Below are positions 51,134-62,200 of a stretch of 64,000 bases of DNA, in pieces. The translations under genes and the position numbers were made by a program. The notes under the pieces were generated by a model. It was not told where the DNA came from and did no database searches. It saw only the letters and a list, made by a program, of their open reading frames with translations. Source of the DNA: Brettanomyces bruxellensis. Its lineage: Eukaryota > Ascomycota > Pichiomycetes > Pichiales > Pichiaceae. Location of the stretch: NCBI RefSeq assembly GCF_011074885.1, contig NC_054690.1, positions 439,001-503,000 on the forward strand, in the 5' to 3' direction. The stretch's first letter is position 1, and every line of letters starts with the position of its first letter.

Positions 51134-52514
51134 CGCCTAAAAAAACTTTGACTTGGATCTTAAGGATGTGACAAATGCTGCTCGTAGTTGGGTTGAGTAA
51201 CGTAACGTGATAAAAATCCGTCCTATGATTTATAATGTTTTCTCTTCACACAAGTGGCCTGAATGTTGTGGGAAGGAAAAACTGACGAAGAGACAAAATC
51301 CTAATCAACTGCGGGCTTTAGTTGACTATGTTTTAAGACTTTGCTTGAAAGTATCCTCTTTCACAACTGGTTGACTCTATGGTTAAATTGTTATTGCGGA
51401 GAAAAAAAATTAAATATCTGTATTAGGTTGGAAACTGCGGCTCAAGAAGTTGATAAAAAAAAAAAATTGAAACTACGATTGAGAGAAAACTGGAACGGAG
51501 TAATTCGAGGATTTAAGATTCCAGGGGGATCCCAGTTAATAGTTGAAAGGCCTTACATGAGAAAAAAAAATACAACACTAAGGAAGAAAAAAAATCAATT
51601 TTAATTATAAGGGAAGGAATAATTGATTTACTAAAGAAATGAGGGGTTTTGTTTGTAGAGACATGTAGGAGTTAATAGAGTGGAATCATAATTAAATAGT
51701 TACGAGGTCAGTAATTAATTATTAAAAATAAGACTGGGACGAAAAAAACAATGGTCTTTGACTAAAGCGGAGGCTGAACACTGTGGCATACAAATTTGGA
51801 CTGAAACGCCTATAAACGGCAAGTGAAATCTGAATGGAAAAGAAGCTTCGGCGAAAGACAGTAAAAAAAATTGATAAAGCGGGAAGAATAATGCCGGAGT
51901 ATAATGAAAAAAAATTGAGAGGTGGAAAAAAAAGGAAACTCAGAGTGTATGAGATAGCAAAATAATGTGCTATATCACTTTGTGCGTACCGCTAAGATCT
52001 GGAACGCCTTTGAGCAGATGCAGCCTTTGGAACATATGACTCGCATTAAAACCAAAAGATCTACATACATTTTTGAATTCACTTTTTTTTTAGGGGGAAA
52101 CAAACAGCTGACCGAACGGAATAATCATTCGATCTGTCAAAGGTTCAGCGGTTACGTAATGAATGCATGTGCTCGTTCAATTAGTTGCCACATCCATACA
52201 CCATAGCAAGGAAACTCACAATACTGCTTTGCTTACAGTTACGATCGGGAAGCCAAAAGGGACGCGGAAATTCACGGATTACGTACAATGCCTAATCTGC
52301 CAGATACGATTAAGTCCACTGCTGCTGACTTAAAGATAACAAAAAAAGCAATCAACAACTAAGAAACATGATCCGGAAATTTACTATTCAAACTTACACA
52401 CAAATTAATCGTTTAACTTCAACATACCATTTTGATATATTCCTAATATACAAACTTACTTAAAAGAAAATGTGAAAAAGTACAATACATAACCCATACT
52501 CCTTGAGCACGCGC
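51134..52514. other. 1.4-kb gene-free region between VHS2/MLF3 and H2B
   Basis: AT-rich with many short A runs. A tandem TAACG repeat lies at 51196-51210, and a palindromic TTACGTAA near 52154. The VHS2/MLF3 promoter and the H2B 3' end lie here. Short frames (51341-51604, 51967-52206) look random. I recognised no RNA gene, although a non-coding transcript cannot be excluded. Confidence 0.5.
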
Positions 52515-52883
52515 TTAAGCGGAAGTGGAGGAAGTGTACTTAGTAACAGCTCTGGTACCTTCAGAAACGGCATGCTTAGCCAATTCACCTGGCAAGATCA
52601 ATCTGACAGCAGTCTGGATCTCTCTGGCGGAAATGGTGGACTTCTTGTTGTAAGCAGCCAACTTGGAAGCCTCAGAGGCAATTCTCTCGAAAATATCGTT
52701 AACGAAAGAGTTCATGATAGACATGGCTCTTCTAGAGATACCAGTGTCCGGGTGAGTTTGCTTCAACACCTTGTAGATGTATGAAGACCAACTCTCCTTT
52801 CTTGGCTTCGATCTCTTTCTTGGCTCGATGGTAGTCTTCTTGGCTGGTGCCTTGGAAGCTGGCTTCTTTTCTGCTCTGGCCAT
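52515..52883 (-). CDS. HTB1: Histone H2B
   Basis: Core histone of 122 aa. A Lys/Ala/Pro-rich tail (1-30) precedes the histone fold, which starts at [21 protein letters not shown] and continues through [20 protein letters not shown] and [19 protein letters not shown]. It ends [20 protein letters not shown], with the conserved ubiquitin-acceptor lysine at Lys115 (TKYTSS). The codon choice (TTG, AAG, AGA/GCT type) is that of a highly expressed gene. It is divergent from H2A at 53772, the standard yeast arrangement, and no intron is present. Confidence 0.98.
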   Translation of the reverse strand: MARAEKKPASKAPAKKTTIEPRKRSKPRKESWSSYIYKVLKQTHPDTGISRRAMSIMNSFVNDIFERIASEASKLAAYNKKSTISAREIQTAVRLILPGELAKHAVSEGTRAVTKYTSSTSA

Positions 52884-53771
52884 TTTGTTATATTATATTT
52901 GATGAATGTAGTTAATAAAGTTGGGTAATCAACAGAAAGGAAGAAAAGGGGGAAAAAAGTAAGCGTAAGATAAAAAGGCACACCTTTAAAGGAAAAGTGC
53001 TCCCTTAAGGCCCACCTGAATACTGGGAGTTCTCTTAATATATATGCGGAATAGATTTGGGACCTTAATTGAACAAAAAAGGTTGGAAGCCATAGCAAAA
53101 TGCAGAACGCGGTTTGTTCAGCTCTGTTGAGTGAGGTTCAAAAAAAAAACACGTTGAAATAAACAAACAATACGATAATCATGGGTAGGTAGGTAATGAT
53201 TTGAGCGAGAAAAAAAAACGCGGTACCGAAACAATTGTGGGAAAATGCAGATTCAGGCAAACTCGTGAATTCTACATGCTACATACTTTTACCGCGAAAA
53301 AAATAAATTTTAGGAAAGTGCCACTTCAATGCAAGTTTCGCGGTATCCCAAGCCGGACTCAAATTTAACACCTGATGTGTAAATCTGAGAACAGTAAAAT
53401 CTGGCTCCCAACTGTGTAAAGTAGGGAACGGTTTTCATTATAGTCGATCAATTAGCATTAGTAACTAAGGCAACACACTATCGACAATACCGAAGCCACC
53501 CACATGTTTTGTCTTTTACGTCTTTTACTACATTTTTTGAAACGCGGTTTTGTGCACATATGTTTTGATTTTATTTTTATTATTATTACAGGCATGCATG
53601 CATCTGGCTACCAAATTTCAAAACATATAAGTATAAAGGATATGTAGATCCACTTTACCCGTGGAGGCGGCTCCCTCTCACGTGTAGAATCCTGTGAAAT
53701 TTTCTTTCTTATTCTGTTTCTAATTTGAATAACCGTTATTACATTCATATATACATACTAATCAAAACAAA
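52884..53771. promoter_or_regulatory. H2B-H2A divergent promoter with repeated CGCGGT/CGCGAAA elements
   Basis: 888 bases between the two start codons. Five CGCG words sit in similar contexts: AACGCGGTT at 53106-53114, AACGCGGT at 53217-53224, ACCGCGAAAA at 53291-53300, TTTCGCGGT at 53336-53344 and AAACGCGGTTTT at 53540-53551. They resemble SBF/MBF sites (CGCGAAA, ACGCG) that drive late-G1/S expression. A TATA element TATAAAG for H2A is at 53632-53638 and an AT-rich TATATATT lies on the H2B side near 53040. The palindrome-rich GCATGCATGCATC lies at 53592-53604. Confidence 0.6.
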
Positions 53772-54161
53772 ATGTCCGGAGGAAAAGGAGGAAAAGCTGG
53801 CACTACCGAAAAGGCATCCACATCAAGATCCGCAAGAGCTGGATTAACTTTCCCAGTTGGTAGAGTTCACAGATTGCTCAGAAGAGGTAACTACGCCCAG
53901 AGAGTTGGTTCTGGTGCTCCAGTCTACTTGACTGCTGTTCTTGAGTACTTGACTGCCGAAATCTTGGAGTTGGCTGGTAACGCTGCCAGAGACAACAAGA
54001 AGTCTAGAATTATTCCAAGACACTTGCAATTGGCCATCAGAAACGATGAGGAATTGAACAAGTTGCTCGGTAATGTTACCATTGCCCAGGGTGGTGTTTT
54101 GCCAAACATTCATCCTTCTTTGTTGCCAAAGAGAAGAGCCAGAGCTTCCCAGGAATTGTAA
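53772..54161 (+). CDS. HTA1: Histone H2A
   Basis: Core histone of 129 aa. The fold begins at [20 protein letters not shown] and continues through [39 protein letters not shown] and [16 protein letters not shown]. The C-terminus is SQEL: Ser126 in the SQE motif is the H2A.X-type site phosphorylated by Mec1/Tel1 after DNA damage. It is the canonical H2A rather than the H2A.Z variant. It is divergent from H2B and converges with the RMD1-type gene. Confidence 0.98.
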   Translation: MSGGKGGKAGTTEKASTSRSARAGLTFPVGRVHRLLRRGNYAQRVGSGAPVYLTAVLEYLTAEILELAGNAARDNKKSRIIPRHLQLAIRNDEELNKLLGNVTIAQGGVLPNIHPSLLPKRRARASQEL

Positions 54162-54353
54162 GCAGGCTTCCAATAAGGCGATTACTTGGTATTTTTTTGT
54201 GTTGCCGGCTTTATGTTAAGTAGCAACTTTGTATATTAGTTCGATGAAGAATTATAATTCTTGTTTGGATCATAAAGTTGTATTGATGTAGCAAAAAGAA
54301 CATTAGAGAAAAAAGAACGGAGAAATTCTTAAATATTAAATATGGCAAAATTC

Positions 54354-55766
54354 TTATTTTCTCTCAGCAATTAAATCAACTATAATGTTAATCATAGAGA
54401 CAAACACCTCTGCAGCTATGAGTAAAATAACAATCATCTCTATTTGTTCGTCATCATTATGCGTAAGTTGCTCTTTCAACATCTGCAACAAATCAGATAT
54501 AACCTCCAATCTCTGATTTAATAAGGTGACCCGTTGGTTAATTTCTAAATAACCTCTCGTGGCTTGATAAATTGGCTCAAGCTGAGGTTCGGACCACATG
54601 AGCTCGGGTGAGTCTAGGATTGCACCATGCAGGTTGATATTGATTCTGAGAATAAATAACTCACCTATAGACTTCATTATTTCATCTTTGGTCATCTCCA
54701 CTTTACCTGTCTTTGATATTTGCTCAGGTATGTCCTGGGTATCTTCAATTGTATTATCGACCAACTCTTCAAACAACGATATCTTCACTGATTGCGATAT
54801 TGCGTAGGAGATACTAAGCTTCGTCATGTAGTTTGCATCGTCTCTTAACGAGATGAAATCGTTGTAGATTCTCGGCTGGTAACTTCGTGTCACATAATAA
54901 TTGAACTCTTCCATTTGAACGTTTTCATCAGAAAGCTTGTCGCTCTCAAATCTAGCCAGATCATCTAAAAAGGCTTGCTCTTCCTTTTTATTGAATCCCC
55001 ACATCACAACTACACCGTACTCAAAAATGAAAACACCAGTCGACAATTTCCCAACCTTAATATCACCACCTTCTGCATCCAATCGAATGAAATTAGTTTC
55101 TGATTCCTCAGACATACCATAACTGGGATCTCTGTAATTTTGAAGCATATCCCAACTTCTGCTTTTATGCCTCCAATCTTTGTATGCAAACGGGGTATAA
55201 ATACATTCATCAAATAACTTTGGTGCCGTTGAATGAATACGCTTCTTATCCTGAAGCCAGCGTATCAGATCCCTCATTCTATAAGCACCTGCCGTGCAAT
55301 ATGCAGTAACCCTTGGAAGAATATTCCTTTCTTTCCGTCCTAACCTTTCGGCATCTTTTCGAGCCGGCATGTCTTTAATCTTTTTCAAAGACATTTGCCT
55401 GACATCATCTTCACCTGACTCATAATCTAAAGCCTCGGGTAACAACTTCAGCTTTTGGCTGTTTTTACTTGTTCTTTGCGGCTTCATCCTAGGACCTAAG
55501 TCGTGGGCCAATGCTTTTTTTCTTTTATCCTTAGCACCCGAAGCTTTTGCAAAGTAATTTTTACTAATTGCATGCTTTTTTCCATCATGTCCATAAGTCT
55601 TACTGCTTGTGAGATTCCCGCTGCCTTCGTTAACAAGGCCATCACTTGCTGCCGACAAATTGCTTCCTTCAGAACTAATATGTCCTGATATCAATTCGGA
55701 TTCCTCACTTCCCTCATACGGATTCTCAGAAAGCAACTTGGTTCTCTCTGTAACGGGCTGATCCAT
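54354..55766 (-). CDS. RMD1/RMD8-family protein (DUF155)
   Basis: Member of the RMD1/Sif2/YDR282C family (DUF155), some of which are mitochondrial inner-membrane scaffolds and others of which are cytosolic and needed for meiotic nuclear division. The 470-aa protein has a disordered first 110 residues, then the family domain (about 145-460). Landmarks are RVTAYCTAGAYRMRDLIRWL, the acidic/hydrophobic block GVFIFEYGVVVMWGF, the switch segment YYVTRSYQPRIYNDF, and SISYAISQSVKISLFEELVD. A C-terminal coiled coil (QRLEVISDLLQMLKEQL) is followed by a hydrophobic anchor (EMIVILLIAAEVFVSMINIIVDLI). No mitochondrial presequence is evident, so RMD1 is the nearest yeast name I can suggest. It is divergent from UTP20. 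Confidence 0.88.
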   Translation of the reverse strand: MDQPVTERTKLLSENPYEGSEESELISGHISSEGSNLSAASDGLVNEGSGNLTSSKTYGHDGKKHAISKNYFAKASGAKDKRKKALAHDLGPRMKPQRTSKNSQKLKLLPEALDYESGEDDVRQMSLKKIKDMPARKDAERLGRKERNILPRVTAYCTAGAYRMRDLIRWLQDKKRIHSTAPKLFDECIYTPFAYKDWRHKSRSWDMLQNYRDPSYGMSEESETNFIRLDAEGGDIKVGKLSTGVFIFEYGVVVMWGFNKKEEQAFLDDLARFESDKLSDENVQMEEFNYYVTRSYQPRIYNDFISLRDDANYMTKLSISYAISQSVKISLFEELVDNTIEDTQDIPEQISKTGKVEMTKDEIMKSIGELFILRININLHGAILDSPELMWSEPQLEPIYQATRGYLEINQRVTLLNQRLEVISDLLQMLKEQLTHNDDEQIEMIVILLIAAEVFVSMINIIVDLIAERK

Positions 55767-56269
55767 TTTATATCTAAATATATTTCAGCTGTGAATTATT
55801 TACGTGTTGGACAATCTGAGATCTGGATGCATGTAGTACAGATGAAGCTTAAAGCTGCTTAATAAATAAACCTTACTAAAGTGCACGTTTGCTTAGAAAT
55901 TATAAATATGCTGAAATATCTTGTGAAACCTCAAAGGTGCTTGAATTCCTTGCTTCTCAATTGTCAGTATTTTATTTAAACTTAACTGTAATTAACTACT
56001 GGCAACAAACTTAAAACCTCATATCTATGAATCAAGGGGTTCGGCCTGGCGTACAGAATTTATTTTGATTATCATTTTTTTTTTACTTCCCACTTTTTCT
56101 CATTATTATTGTTAATTTTTTTTGATAGTTTTTCGAACTGAAAAATTTTAGAATTCATAATATGGTTCAATCCTTTCATATTAAGAAGGTGATAAACGGT
56201 TCTCGAAGAAGCACATATATCTAACCAAGCTCATTTGACCGGATAACTGGAATCAACGATTAAAGAAAA
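55767..56269. promoter_or_regulatory. RMD1-type/UTP20 divergent promoter with an RRPE element
   Basis: 503 bases. An exact RRPE TGAAAAATTTT at 56139-56149 lies 121 bases before the UTP20 ATG, and a partial PAC core GCTCATT at about 56229. This is the usual promoter code of ribosome-biogenesis genes. Confidence 0.65.
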
Positions 56270-59200
56270 ATGGGTGGAAAGAAAAGTGGTACAACATCCT
56301 CGAGGAGGAAGTTTGTTTATCGCTCTTTCAGGGATAGAGTTGATTCCATTAAAATCGATCCTATTCGTGACCTTGCTCGAAAGCCATTTGAAGATACAGA
56401 TGATTCATTTTTCCTTTCGGCGCTTTTACATTACATTGAAATAAACTTATCCAAAAACTTTCAGGAATTTTCAGAAAAAGTGGAGCCAATATCTAGGAGC
56501 TTGCCACAGATTATTTACAATCAAAATGCTATCTTTGATGCCTTGGAAAAGGCAATCCTAGTAAATGATTCGCTATCTTTACAACCACTACTAGATCTTT
56601 TAAGCCAATTTTGTCATGATCTTGGACCTGATTTTATGCCATTCTATGTTCGGACACTTGATGATATAATTAAAGTTGCCATTCCGCAGACGAATCCGGA
56701 TTCTTTGGAACTCATCTTCAATGCATTGGCCTACATTTTTAAATATCTTTCTAAGATCATTGTCAAGGACATCTTGCCTACGTTTAAAAGGCTCTCTCCG
56801 CTATTATTGCTTGAGCACAAAGGTTACATTACTAAATTTGCATCCCAGGCGTTATCATTTTTGGTCCGAAAGTCTCATTCTGACAGCTTGAACAAGTTTA
56901 TCTCATACTCTTTAGATTCTAACAGTAATATAGAAGGGAACAAGGAATCTTATCACACAGCCTTGGTAATAATATATTCAGAGGCATTACTGTCAGTATC
57001 TGGGACACTTTTTTCAAGGGCAAGAATCATTGTTGAAAACTTTGCTAGTTATGCTCTTTTGCAACCTTCTAGCGAGTCGATTCTTGCGGATGTTAGCATG
57101 AATGTGTTGTCAAATTGTCTTTCTGCAGAGCAGGCATCTCCATTATATGAGGGAATACTCTCTGCAATTAAAACGGATTCCAAACCGGAAGTTACTCAGG
57201 CTCACCCTTCAGTTCCCATTTCCATAATTCAAATTCTCCATACATTAGCTTTTGCCGAAGCAGGAAGAAAGGTTTCTTCATGGTCGCAAATAATGGAGGC
57301 ATTTAGACAAACACTTAAATTAGAATTAGAATATAATGGAGAAGAGAAAAATACAAATTTGATGCCTTTCAATCACTCAGTTGTACAACTCGCCGCCACA
57401 ATGATGAGAAATGCTGATGAAGATTTTATCAAAGATGACGGCAAGGAATTATTCAAATTGATGCTTAATGTTAATAAAGGAAAAGCCTTTCTTCCATTTT
57501 TGGATCTATTGACAGACTTATCTGTGGACAAAGCAATGCTTTTTGCCAACCAATTTTTTACCCTGTTTATCGTGAAGAATTGGAAGGAATATTATCGAGA
57601 GATTGGATACTTTTTATCTCGAATGAAGGACAAGGGGCTGGTGAATTCGGATAATGATAATGATAATCTTATGGTGAGGATACCGACAGAATTTTTGAAC
57701 TTCATAGTTAAGGGATTCAAGAAAAGCACACGCCTTCTAGAAGATAGCTCAGAGGGATCGATGAAACCAGAGGATTATATTGATATTTTGTGGGAGATAC
57801 AAATCGTAGAAAACTCCAAGGCACAGGTGAAAACTTCTGTTCTTTTATCTCTTCTTCGCAACTTACAGATCACTTGCAGTTCTTTATATGCCTCCGATCT
57901 TATAGGGCATGTGCTTCTTGCAATATCACATCAGAAACTCAACGATGAGGAGGCATTGGCAATAGTCAGAGGATGCACAGATATTATGGAAAATAGCTGC
58001 AAAAGTCTTTCATTTTTAGAGGGTTACTGTGTGCTTTTGGAATCTATTCATAGCAAGTCTTGGTCGAAGGCTTCGGAGTATGTTTCTTCAAATAAAGATA
58101 AAGTTCTACTTTATTTATCACAAAATATGAGGTCACCGAACCATTCTGTGCGTAATCTATCATTAAAGGCAGCAACTGCAACCTACAGTGCATCAGGCCT
58201 ATCTGTTCCGGATCCAATAAACAGTTGTCAGATTATTGAAGGAATTCCGTTGGATATTCAACATGGCAGAGAAATACAGCTCAGACTCAGGAAACTTGGA
58301 CGGCAGCTTTCTTCAGAGCCAAACAATGATTTGCTGAACAGAATGATGTCAGACTTTGCAATTGGTCAGCTTTCAGTGCGATTTTCACCAACTTGGCAAG
58401 GTGTGTTTGATTTTATTGCTCCAACAGTAGACAGATTGTCTGAATATCTTTGGAAGAATGTGCTTACTATGATTTCCACAGATTATGATGAGCTGGAGGA
58501 AATTCAATATTTTGATTATGCTGAGGCCACAGAATTAAAAAGCTCTCTTTTAAGATGGTATCCACAAACTTTGAGACTTTCATCAAAATTGGAAGATGCG
58601 GAAAGTTTAATACTAAAGTATGATCAACCAATTAGGTCTGTGTTTGAACTTGAGAAAACAAAGGCGCCAGATCTTAGGCCAACCATGTTCTACAGATTGC
58701 AAGCGATCAAACTTCTCAACAAATTTTCCGACATTGCTGAAAGCCATTTTACAGAACTATATCCGTTTATCAAATCGTTGGATAGAAATGTTACAGATGA
58801 ACATAACTTACTTGCTGGATGGACTAAACATGACATGAATGAAATAGTGTCTGTGCTTACACATTTCAAACATCTTGAAAAAGTTCAGGGTATTGACCAT
58901 GTTAAAGAGATTTTATTCCAGTTATTGATGAGCAAAGTGGATTCAGAACAGAAGCTATCATTACAATGCTTACTGAACCTAAAAGATGCAACCTATAATA
59001 AATATCAAAATGAGCTTGAAAGTCTTTTGGATAACACCCTTTTTAGGGATACCGTTGTTCGCTTCCTTCAAGGCGATTCAATGACATTATCAGAGGAAGA
59101 TGTTCCTACAATTATGCCATTAGTGATTAGAATTCTTTTTGGTCGTTCGTTAATAGCTGCTACAAATGGTACCAATAGGGGAAGGAAGAATGCCGCAATC

Positions 59201-62200
59201 ACAGCTGTTAATAGTCTTAAACCATTGTACATCACACAATTTTTAGAGCTTTCATTCGTCTCATTGGACTTTTCAGAGTTTTTCGGAAGTGATAAGTCTA
59301 TAAAACTTGAAAGTATTGATAAAAGATTGCTTCGTAACATCAATGGTTTTCTTCACACTGCATCTACGATTACGCAATCTTTGAAGTTACTTCACATAGA
59401 ATGCTTTGAAGTTTTGATAAGACCATTGATATACTCGTTAACAGTGTCGGAAATTGTTATTAGTTCTGACGGTGAGGAGTTTATGATTGACGATGTTTTG
59501 AATAAGATCGCCCATAATAATCGGAAGCTAGGATTCAAACTTTTATACAAAATTACGGACTATCTTGGTGAGGATTTCAACTGGATGCCATATGGTAATC
59601 TCATTTATTCCAAACTTATCCGTCATCAACTAGCCAATTTTGCTCGGGAGAACTTAGAAGGAGTTTCCTCTCTCATGATGATCATGACAACGCTTTGGCC
59701 TCAAAAAAACTTGCAATTCCTTCTTTACTATGATGACTTTCTACCTACAAAGTCATTACTTGCATTACTAGAAAATAAAGGTGCTAAGGAAGGGGTAATA
59801 TTATCTGTTTTGAAATTTATCGATCGCTTGATCCAGGATAAGTCGCAGGATAACACTTTTTTGAACTTACTTTCGGTTGTGATTGACTCTTGCATGAGAT
59901 CCATCTTAAGTATTTTGAGTAAGCCGGTGAATAAGGAAGTCAGCAATATAGCCATCAGGCTGCTTTTGTCTTTTGTTTCGGATGGATTTATTTCTGATAA
60001 CGAAATGCGGAAAAATCTGATTCCACTTTTGATGAATACTTTAACTAAGCCGGATAAACAGGTGGATCTGGGATTAAAAAGAAGCGTCACAAGTCTTTTG
60101 GATATGCTTGTTAAAGATTACGAATGCTCGATGGATGAAATTATACCGCTTTATAAGTCTGTGTCTGAATTGGCAGAGACTGCATCCGACCAAAAGCTAA
60201 GATTAACTATGTCTGGAGTTTTTAAACAACTAGCAGATAAATTCACAGAATTTGAGAAGGTTGGAAATTTGATGGTCGAATTAAATTCGTACTCTGAAAG
60301 AAAAATATTGGAACCAGATTACGAAAGAAGATTGGATGCCTTCCAAATTATTAATGAGAAAGAATATCCAAATCTCTCGGCATTAGAATGGCTTCCAATC
60401 GTTCATACCTCTCTTTATCTTATGAAAAATGAGGATGACCTTGCCATGAGATCATCTGCTACCTACACGTTGACCAGATTTGTTGATTGCTTTTCTGCGA
60501 AGAAGAATCAGGCTGATGCATCACCATATCTAGAAATAATGGATGATATTATTATTCCAAGAATAAAAACAGGAGTACGGGAAAAAAACGAAAATATTAG
60601 AAGAGGATATGTCAAGCTCATAAATCATACTGTTCAGCATGCTAAATACTTCCACGACTTTTCAGATATGAAAATTTTGGTTCCTGAAAGGGAAGGCACC
60701 AACTTCTTTGATGATATAACACATCTTCAGATGTATAAAAGACAGAAAGCTGTTAGAAATTTGGCACTGATTTCGGGTGAATTTACATCTGCAAGTATTG
60801 CACATTATTTGCTACCAATTATTGAGCATTATGCTTTCTGGACAGAGGAGAAATTCAGGAATCTTGCAAACGACACAGTTGATTCCATGGAACCACTACT
60901 TTCCAGACTTACTTGGCACCAGTTTAGGGCAATATTTGTGAGATATTTAAAGATTATGAACAGTGCCATGATTAAGGACGACCCAGAGAAGTTGAGGGAT
61001 ACAGTTCTTATGATTGTGGCAGCCAGTAGGGCATTCAACTCGTGGTCAATTCCAGACGCAAAGCGACCACACGATTACCCAAAGGAGGATATTTTATGCA
61101 GATTTGTGATTGAACAGACACTACCTCAACTCAAGAGGTGCTTAAATGTCAGAAATGCCGATACCATGGTTAAGAAGATTCCTGTTTCCGAGGCAATGAT
61201 TTCGCTAATCATGTGCTGTCCTAAAGAAAGAATTGATGCTGAACTTCCAGGTATATTGACTGGTGTTTGCCAGATTTTACGTTCCAGGTCTGAAGAGATA
61301 AGAGATGCTGTGAGAAAACATTTGGGACGAATTGCCAAGTCTTTGGGCTCGAAGTTTTTGAACTTTATTTTTAGAGAGCTCAAAGGTGCATTAACCAGAG
61401 GTCCTCAGATTCATATCTTGAGTTTTACTATCCATTACCTTTTGGTTATTATGGAGAATGAGATTAACCACGGAGATTTAGTGGAGTCAGCGGATTTGAT
61501 TGTTGAATCAATCATGAACGATATATTTGGTGCTGCCTCAGAAGAGAAGGCTGCAACTGGCTACAGTAACAAGACCAAGGAAATCAAACATAACAAGAGT
61601 TATGATACCGGTGAGTTGTTAGCTGAGAACATTTACTTAAAGAATTTCCTTCACCTATTAAAGCCCATCAAGTTTTTGTTAGGCGAGAAGCTTACATTAA
61701 AAGCCCAAACCAGACTTGATGAATTGCTTCGCAGATTTGCAGTGGGGTTGATGAAAAACGAAGAGTCGAAAACTAAGGATATATTAGTTCTTTGCTTTGA
61801 AATATACCAGGACTCAGAGGATATTATTGAAAAGAGTATGAGGAAGCCCGAGAAAACTGTCGATGAGAAGGAAGATCATTTCTTAGTTCATCTTGACTCC
61901 AAGCCGCAGAAAACAAAGATTGAGTATTCTGTGTACATCAAGACTATGCAGAAATTTTCGTTCGAGCTATTGCGTTCAGCAATTACGAGACATAAAGATG
62001 AACTATTGAAGCCAGGATATCTAAAAGATTTTATTCCAATTTTGGTGACAAGTTTGAATTCAGACGATGAGGGTGTGATTTGTACATCATTGAGAGTTTT
62101 AACTGTACTTGTGAAGGTTGACTTTCCTGAAGACGTGAACCCAATGTTTGTATCAGCCTCGAGATCTGTGTTGAAGATTTTACAGGATGTACCAGGAACA

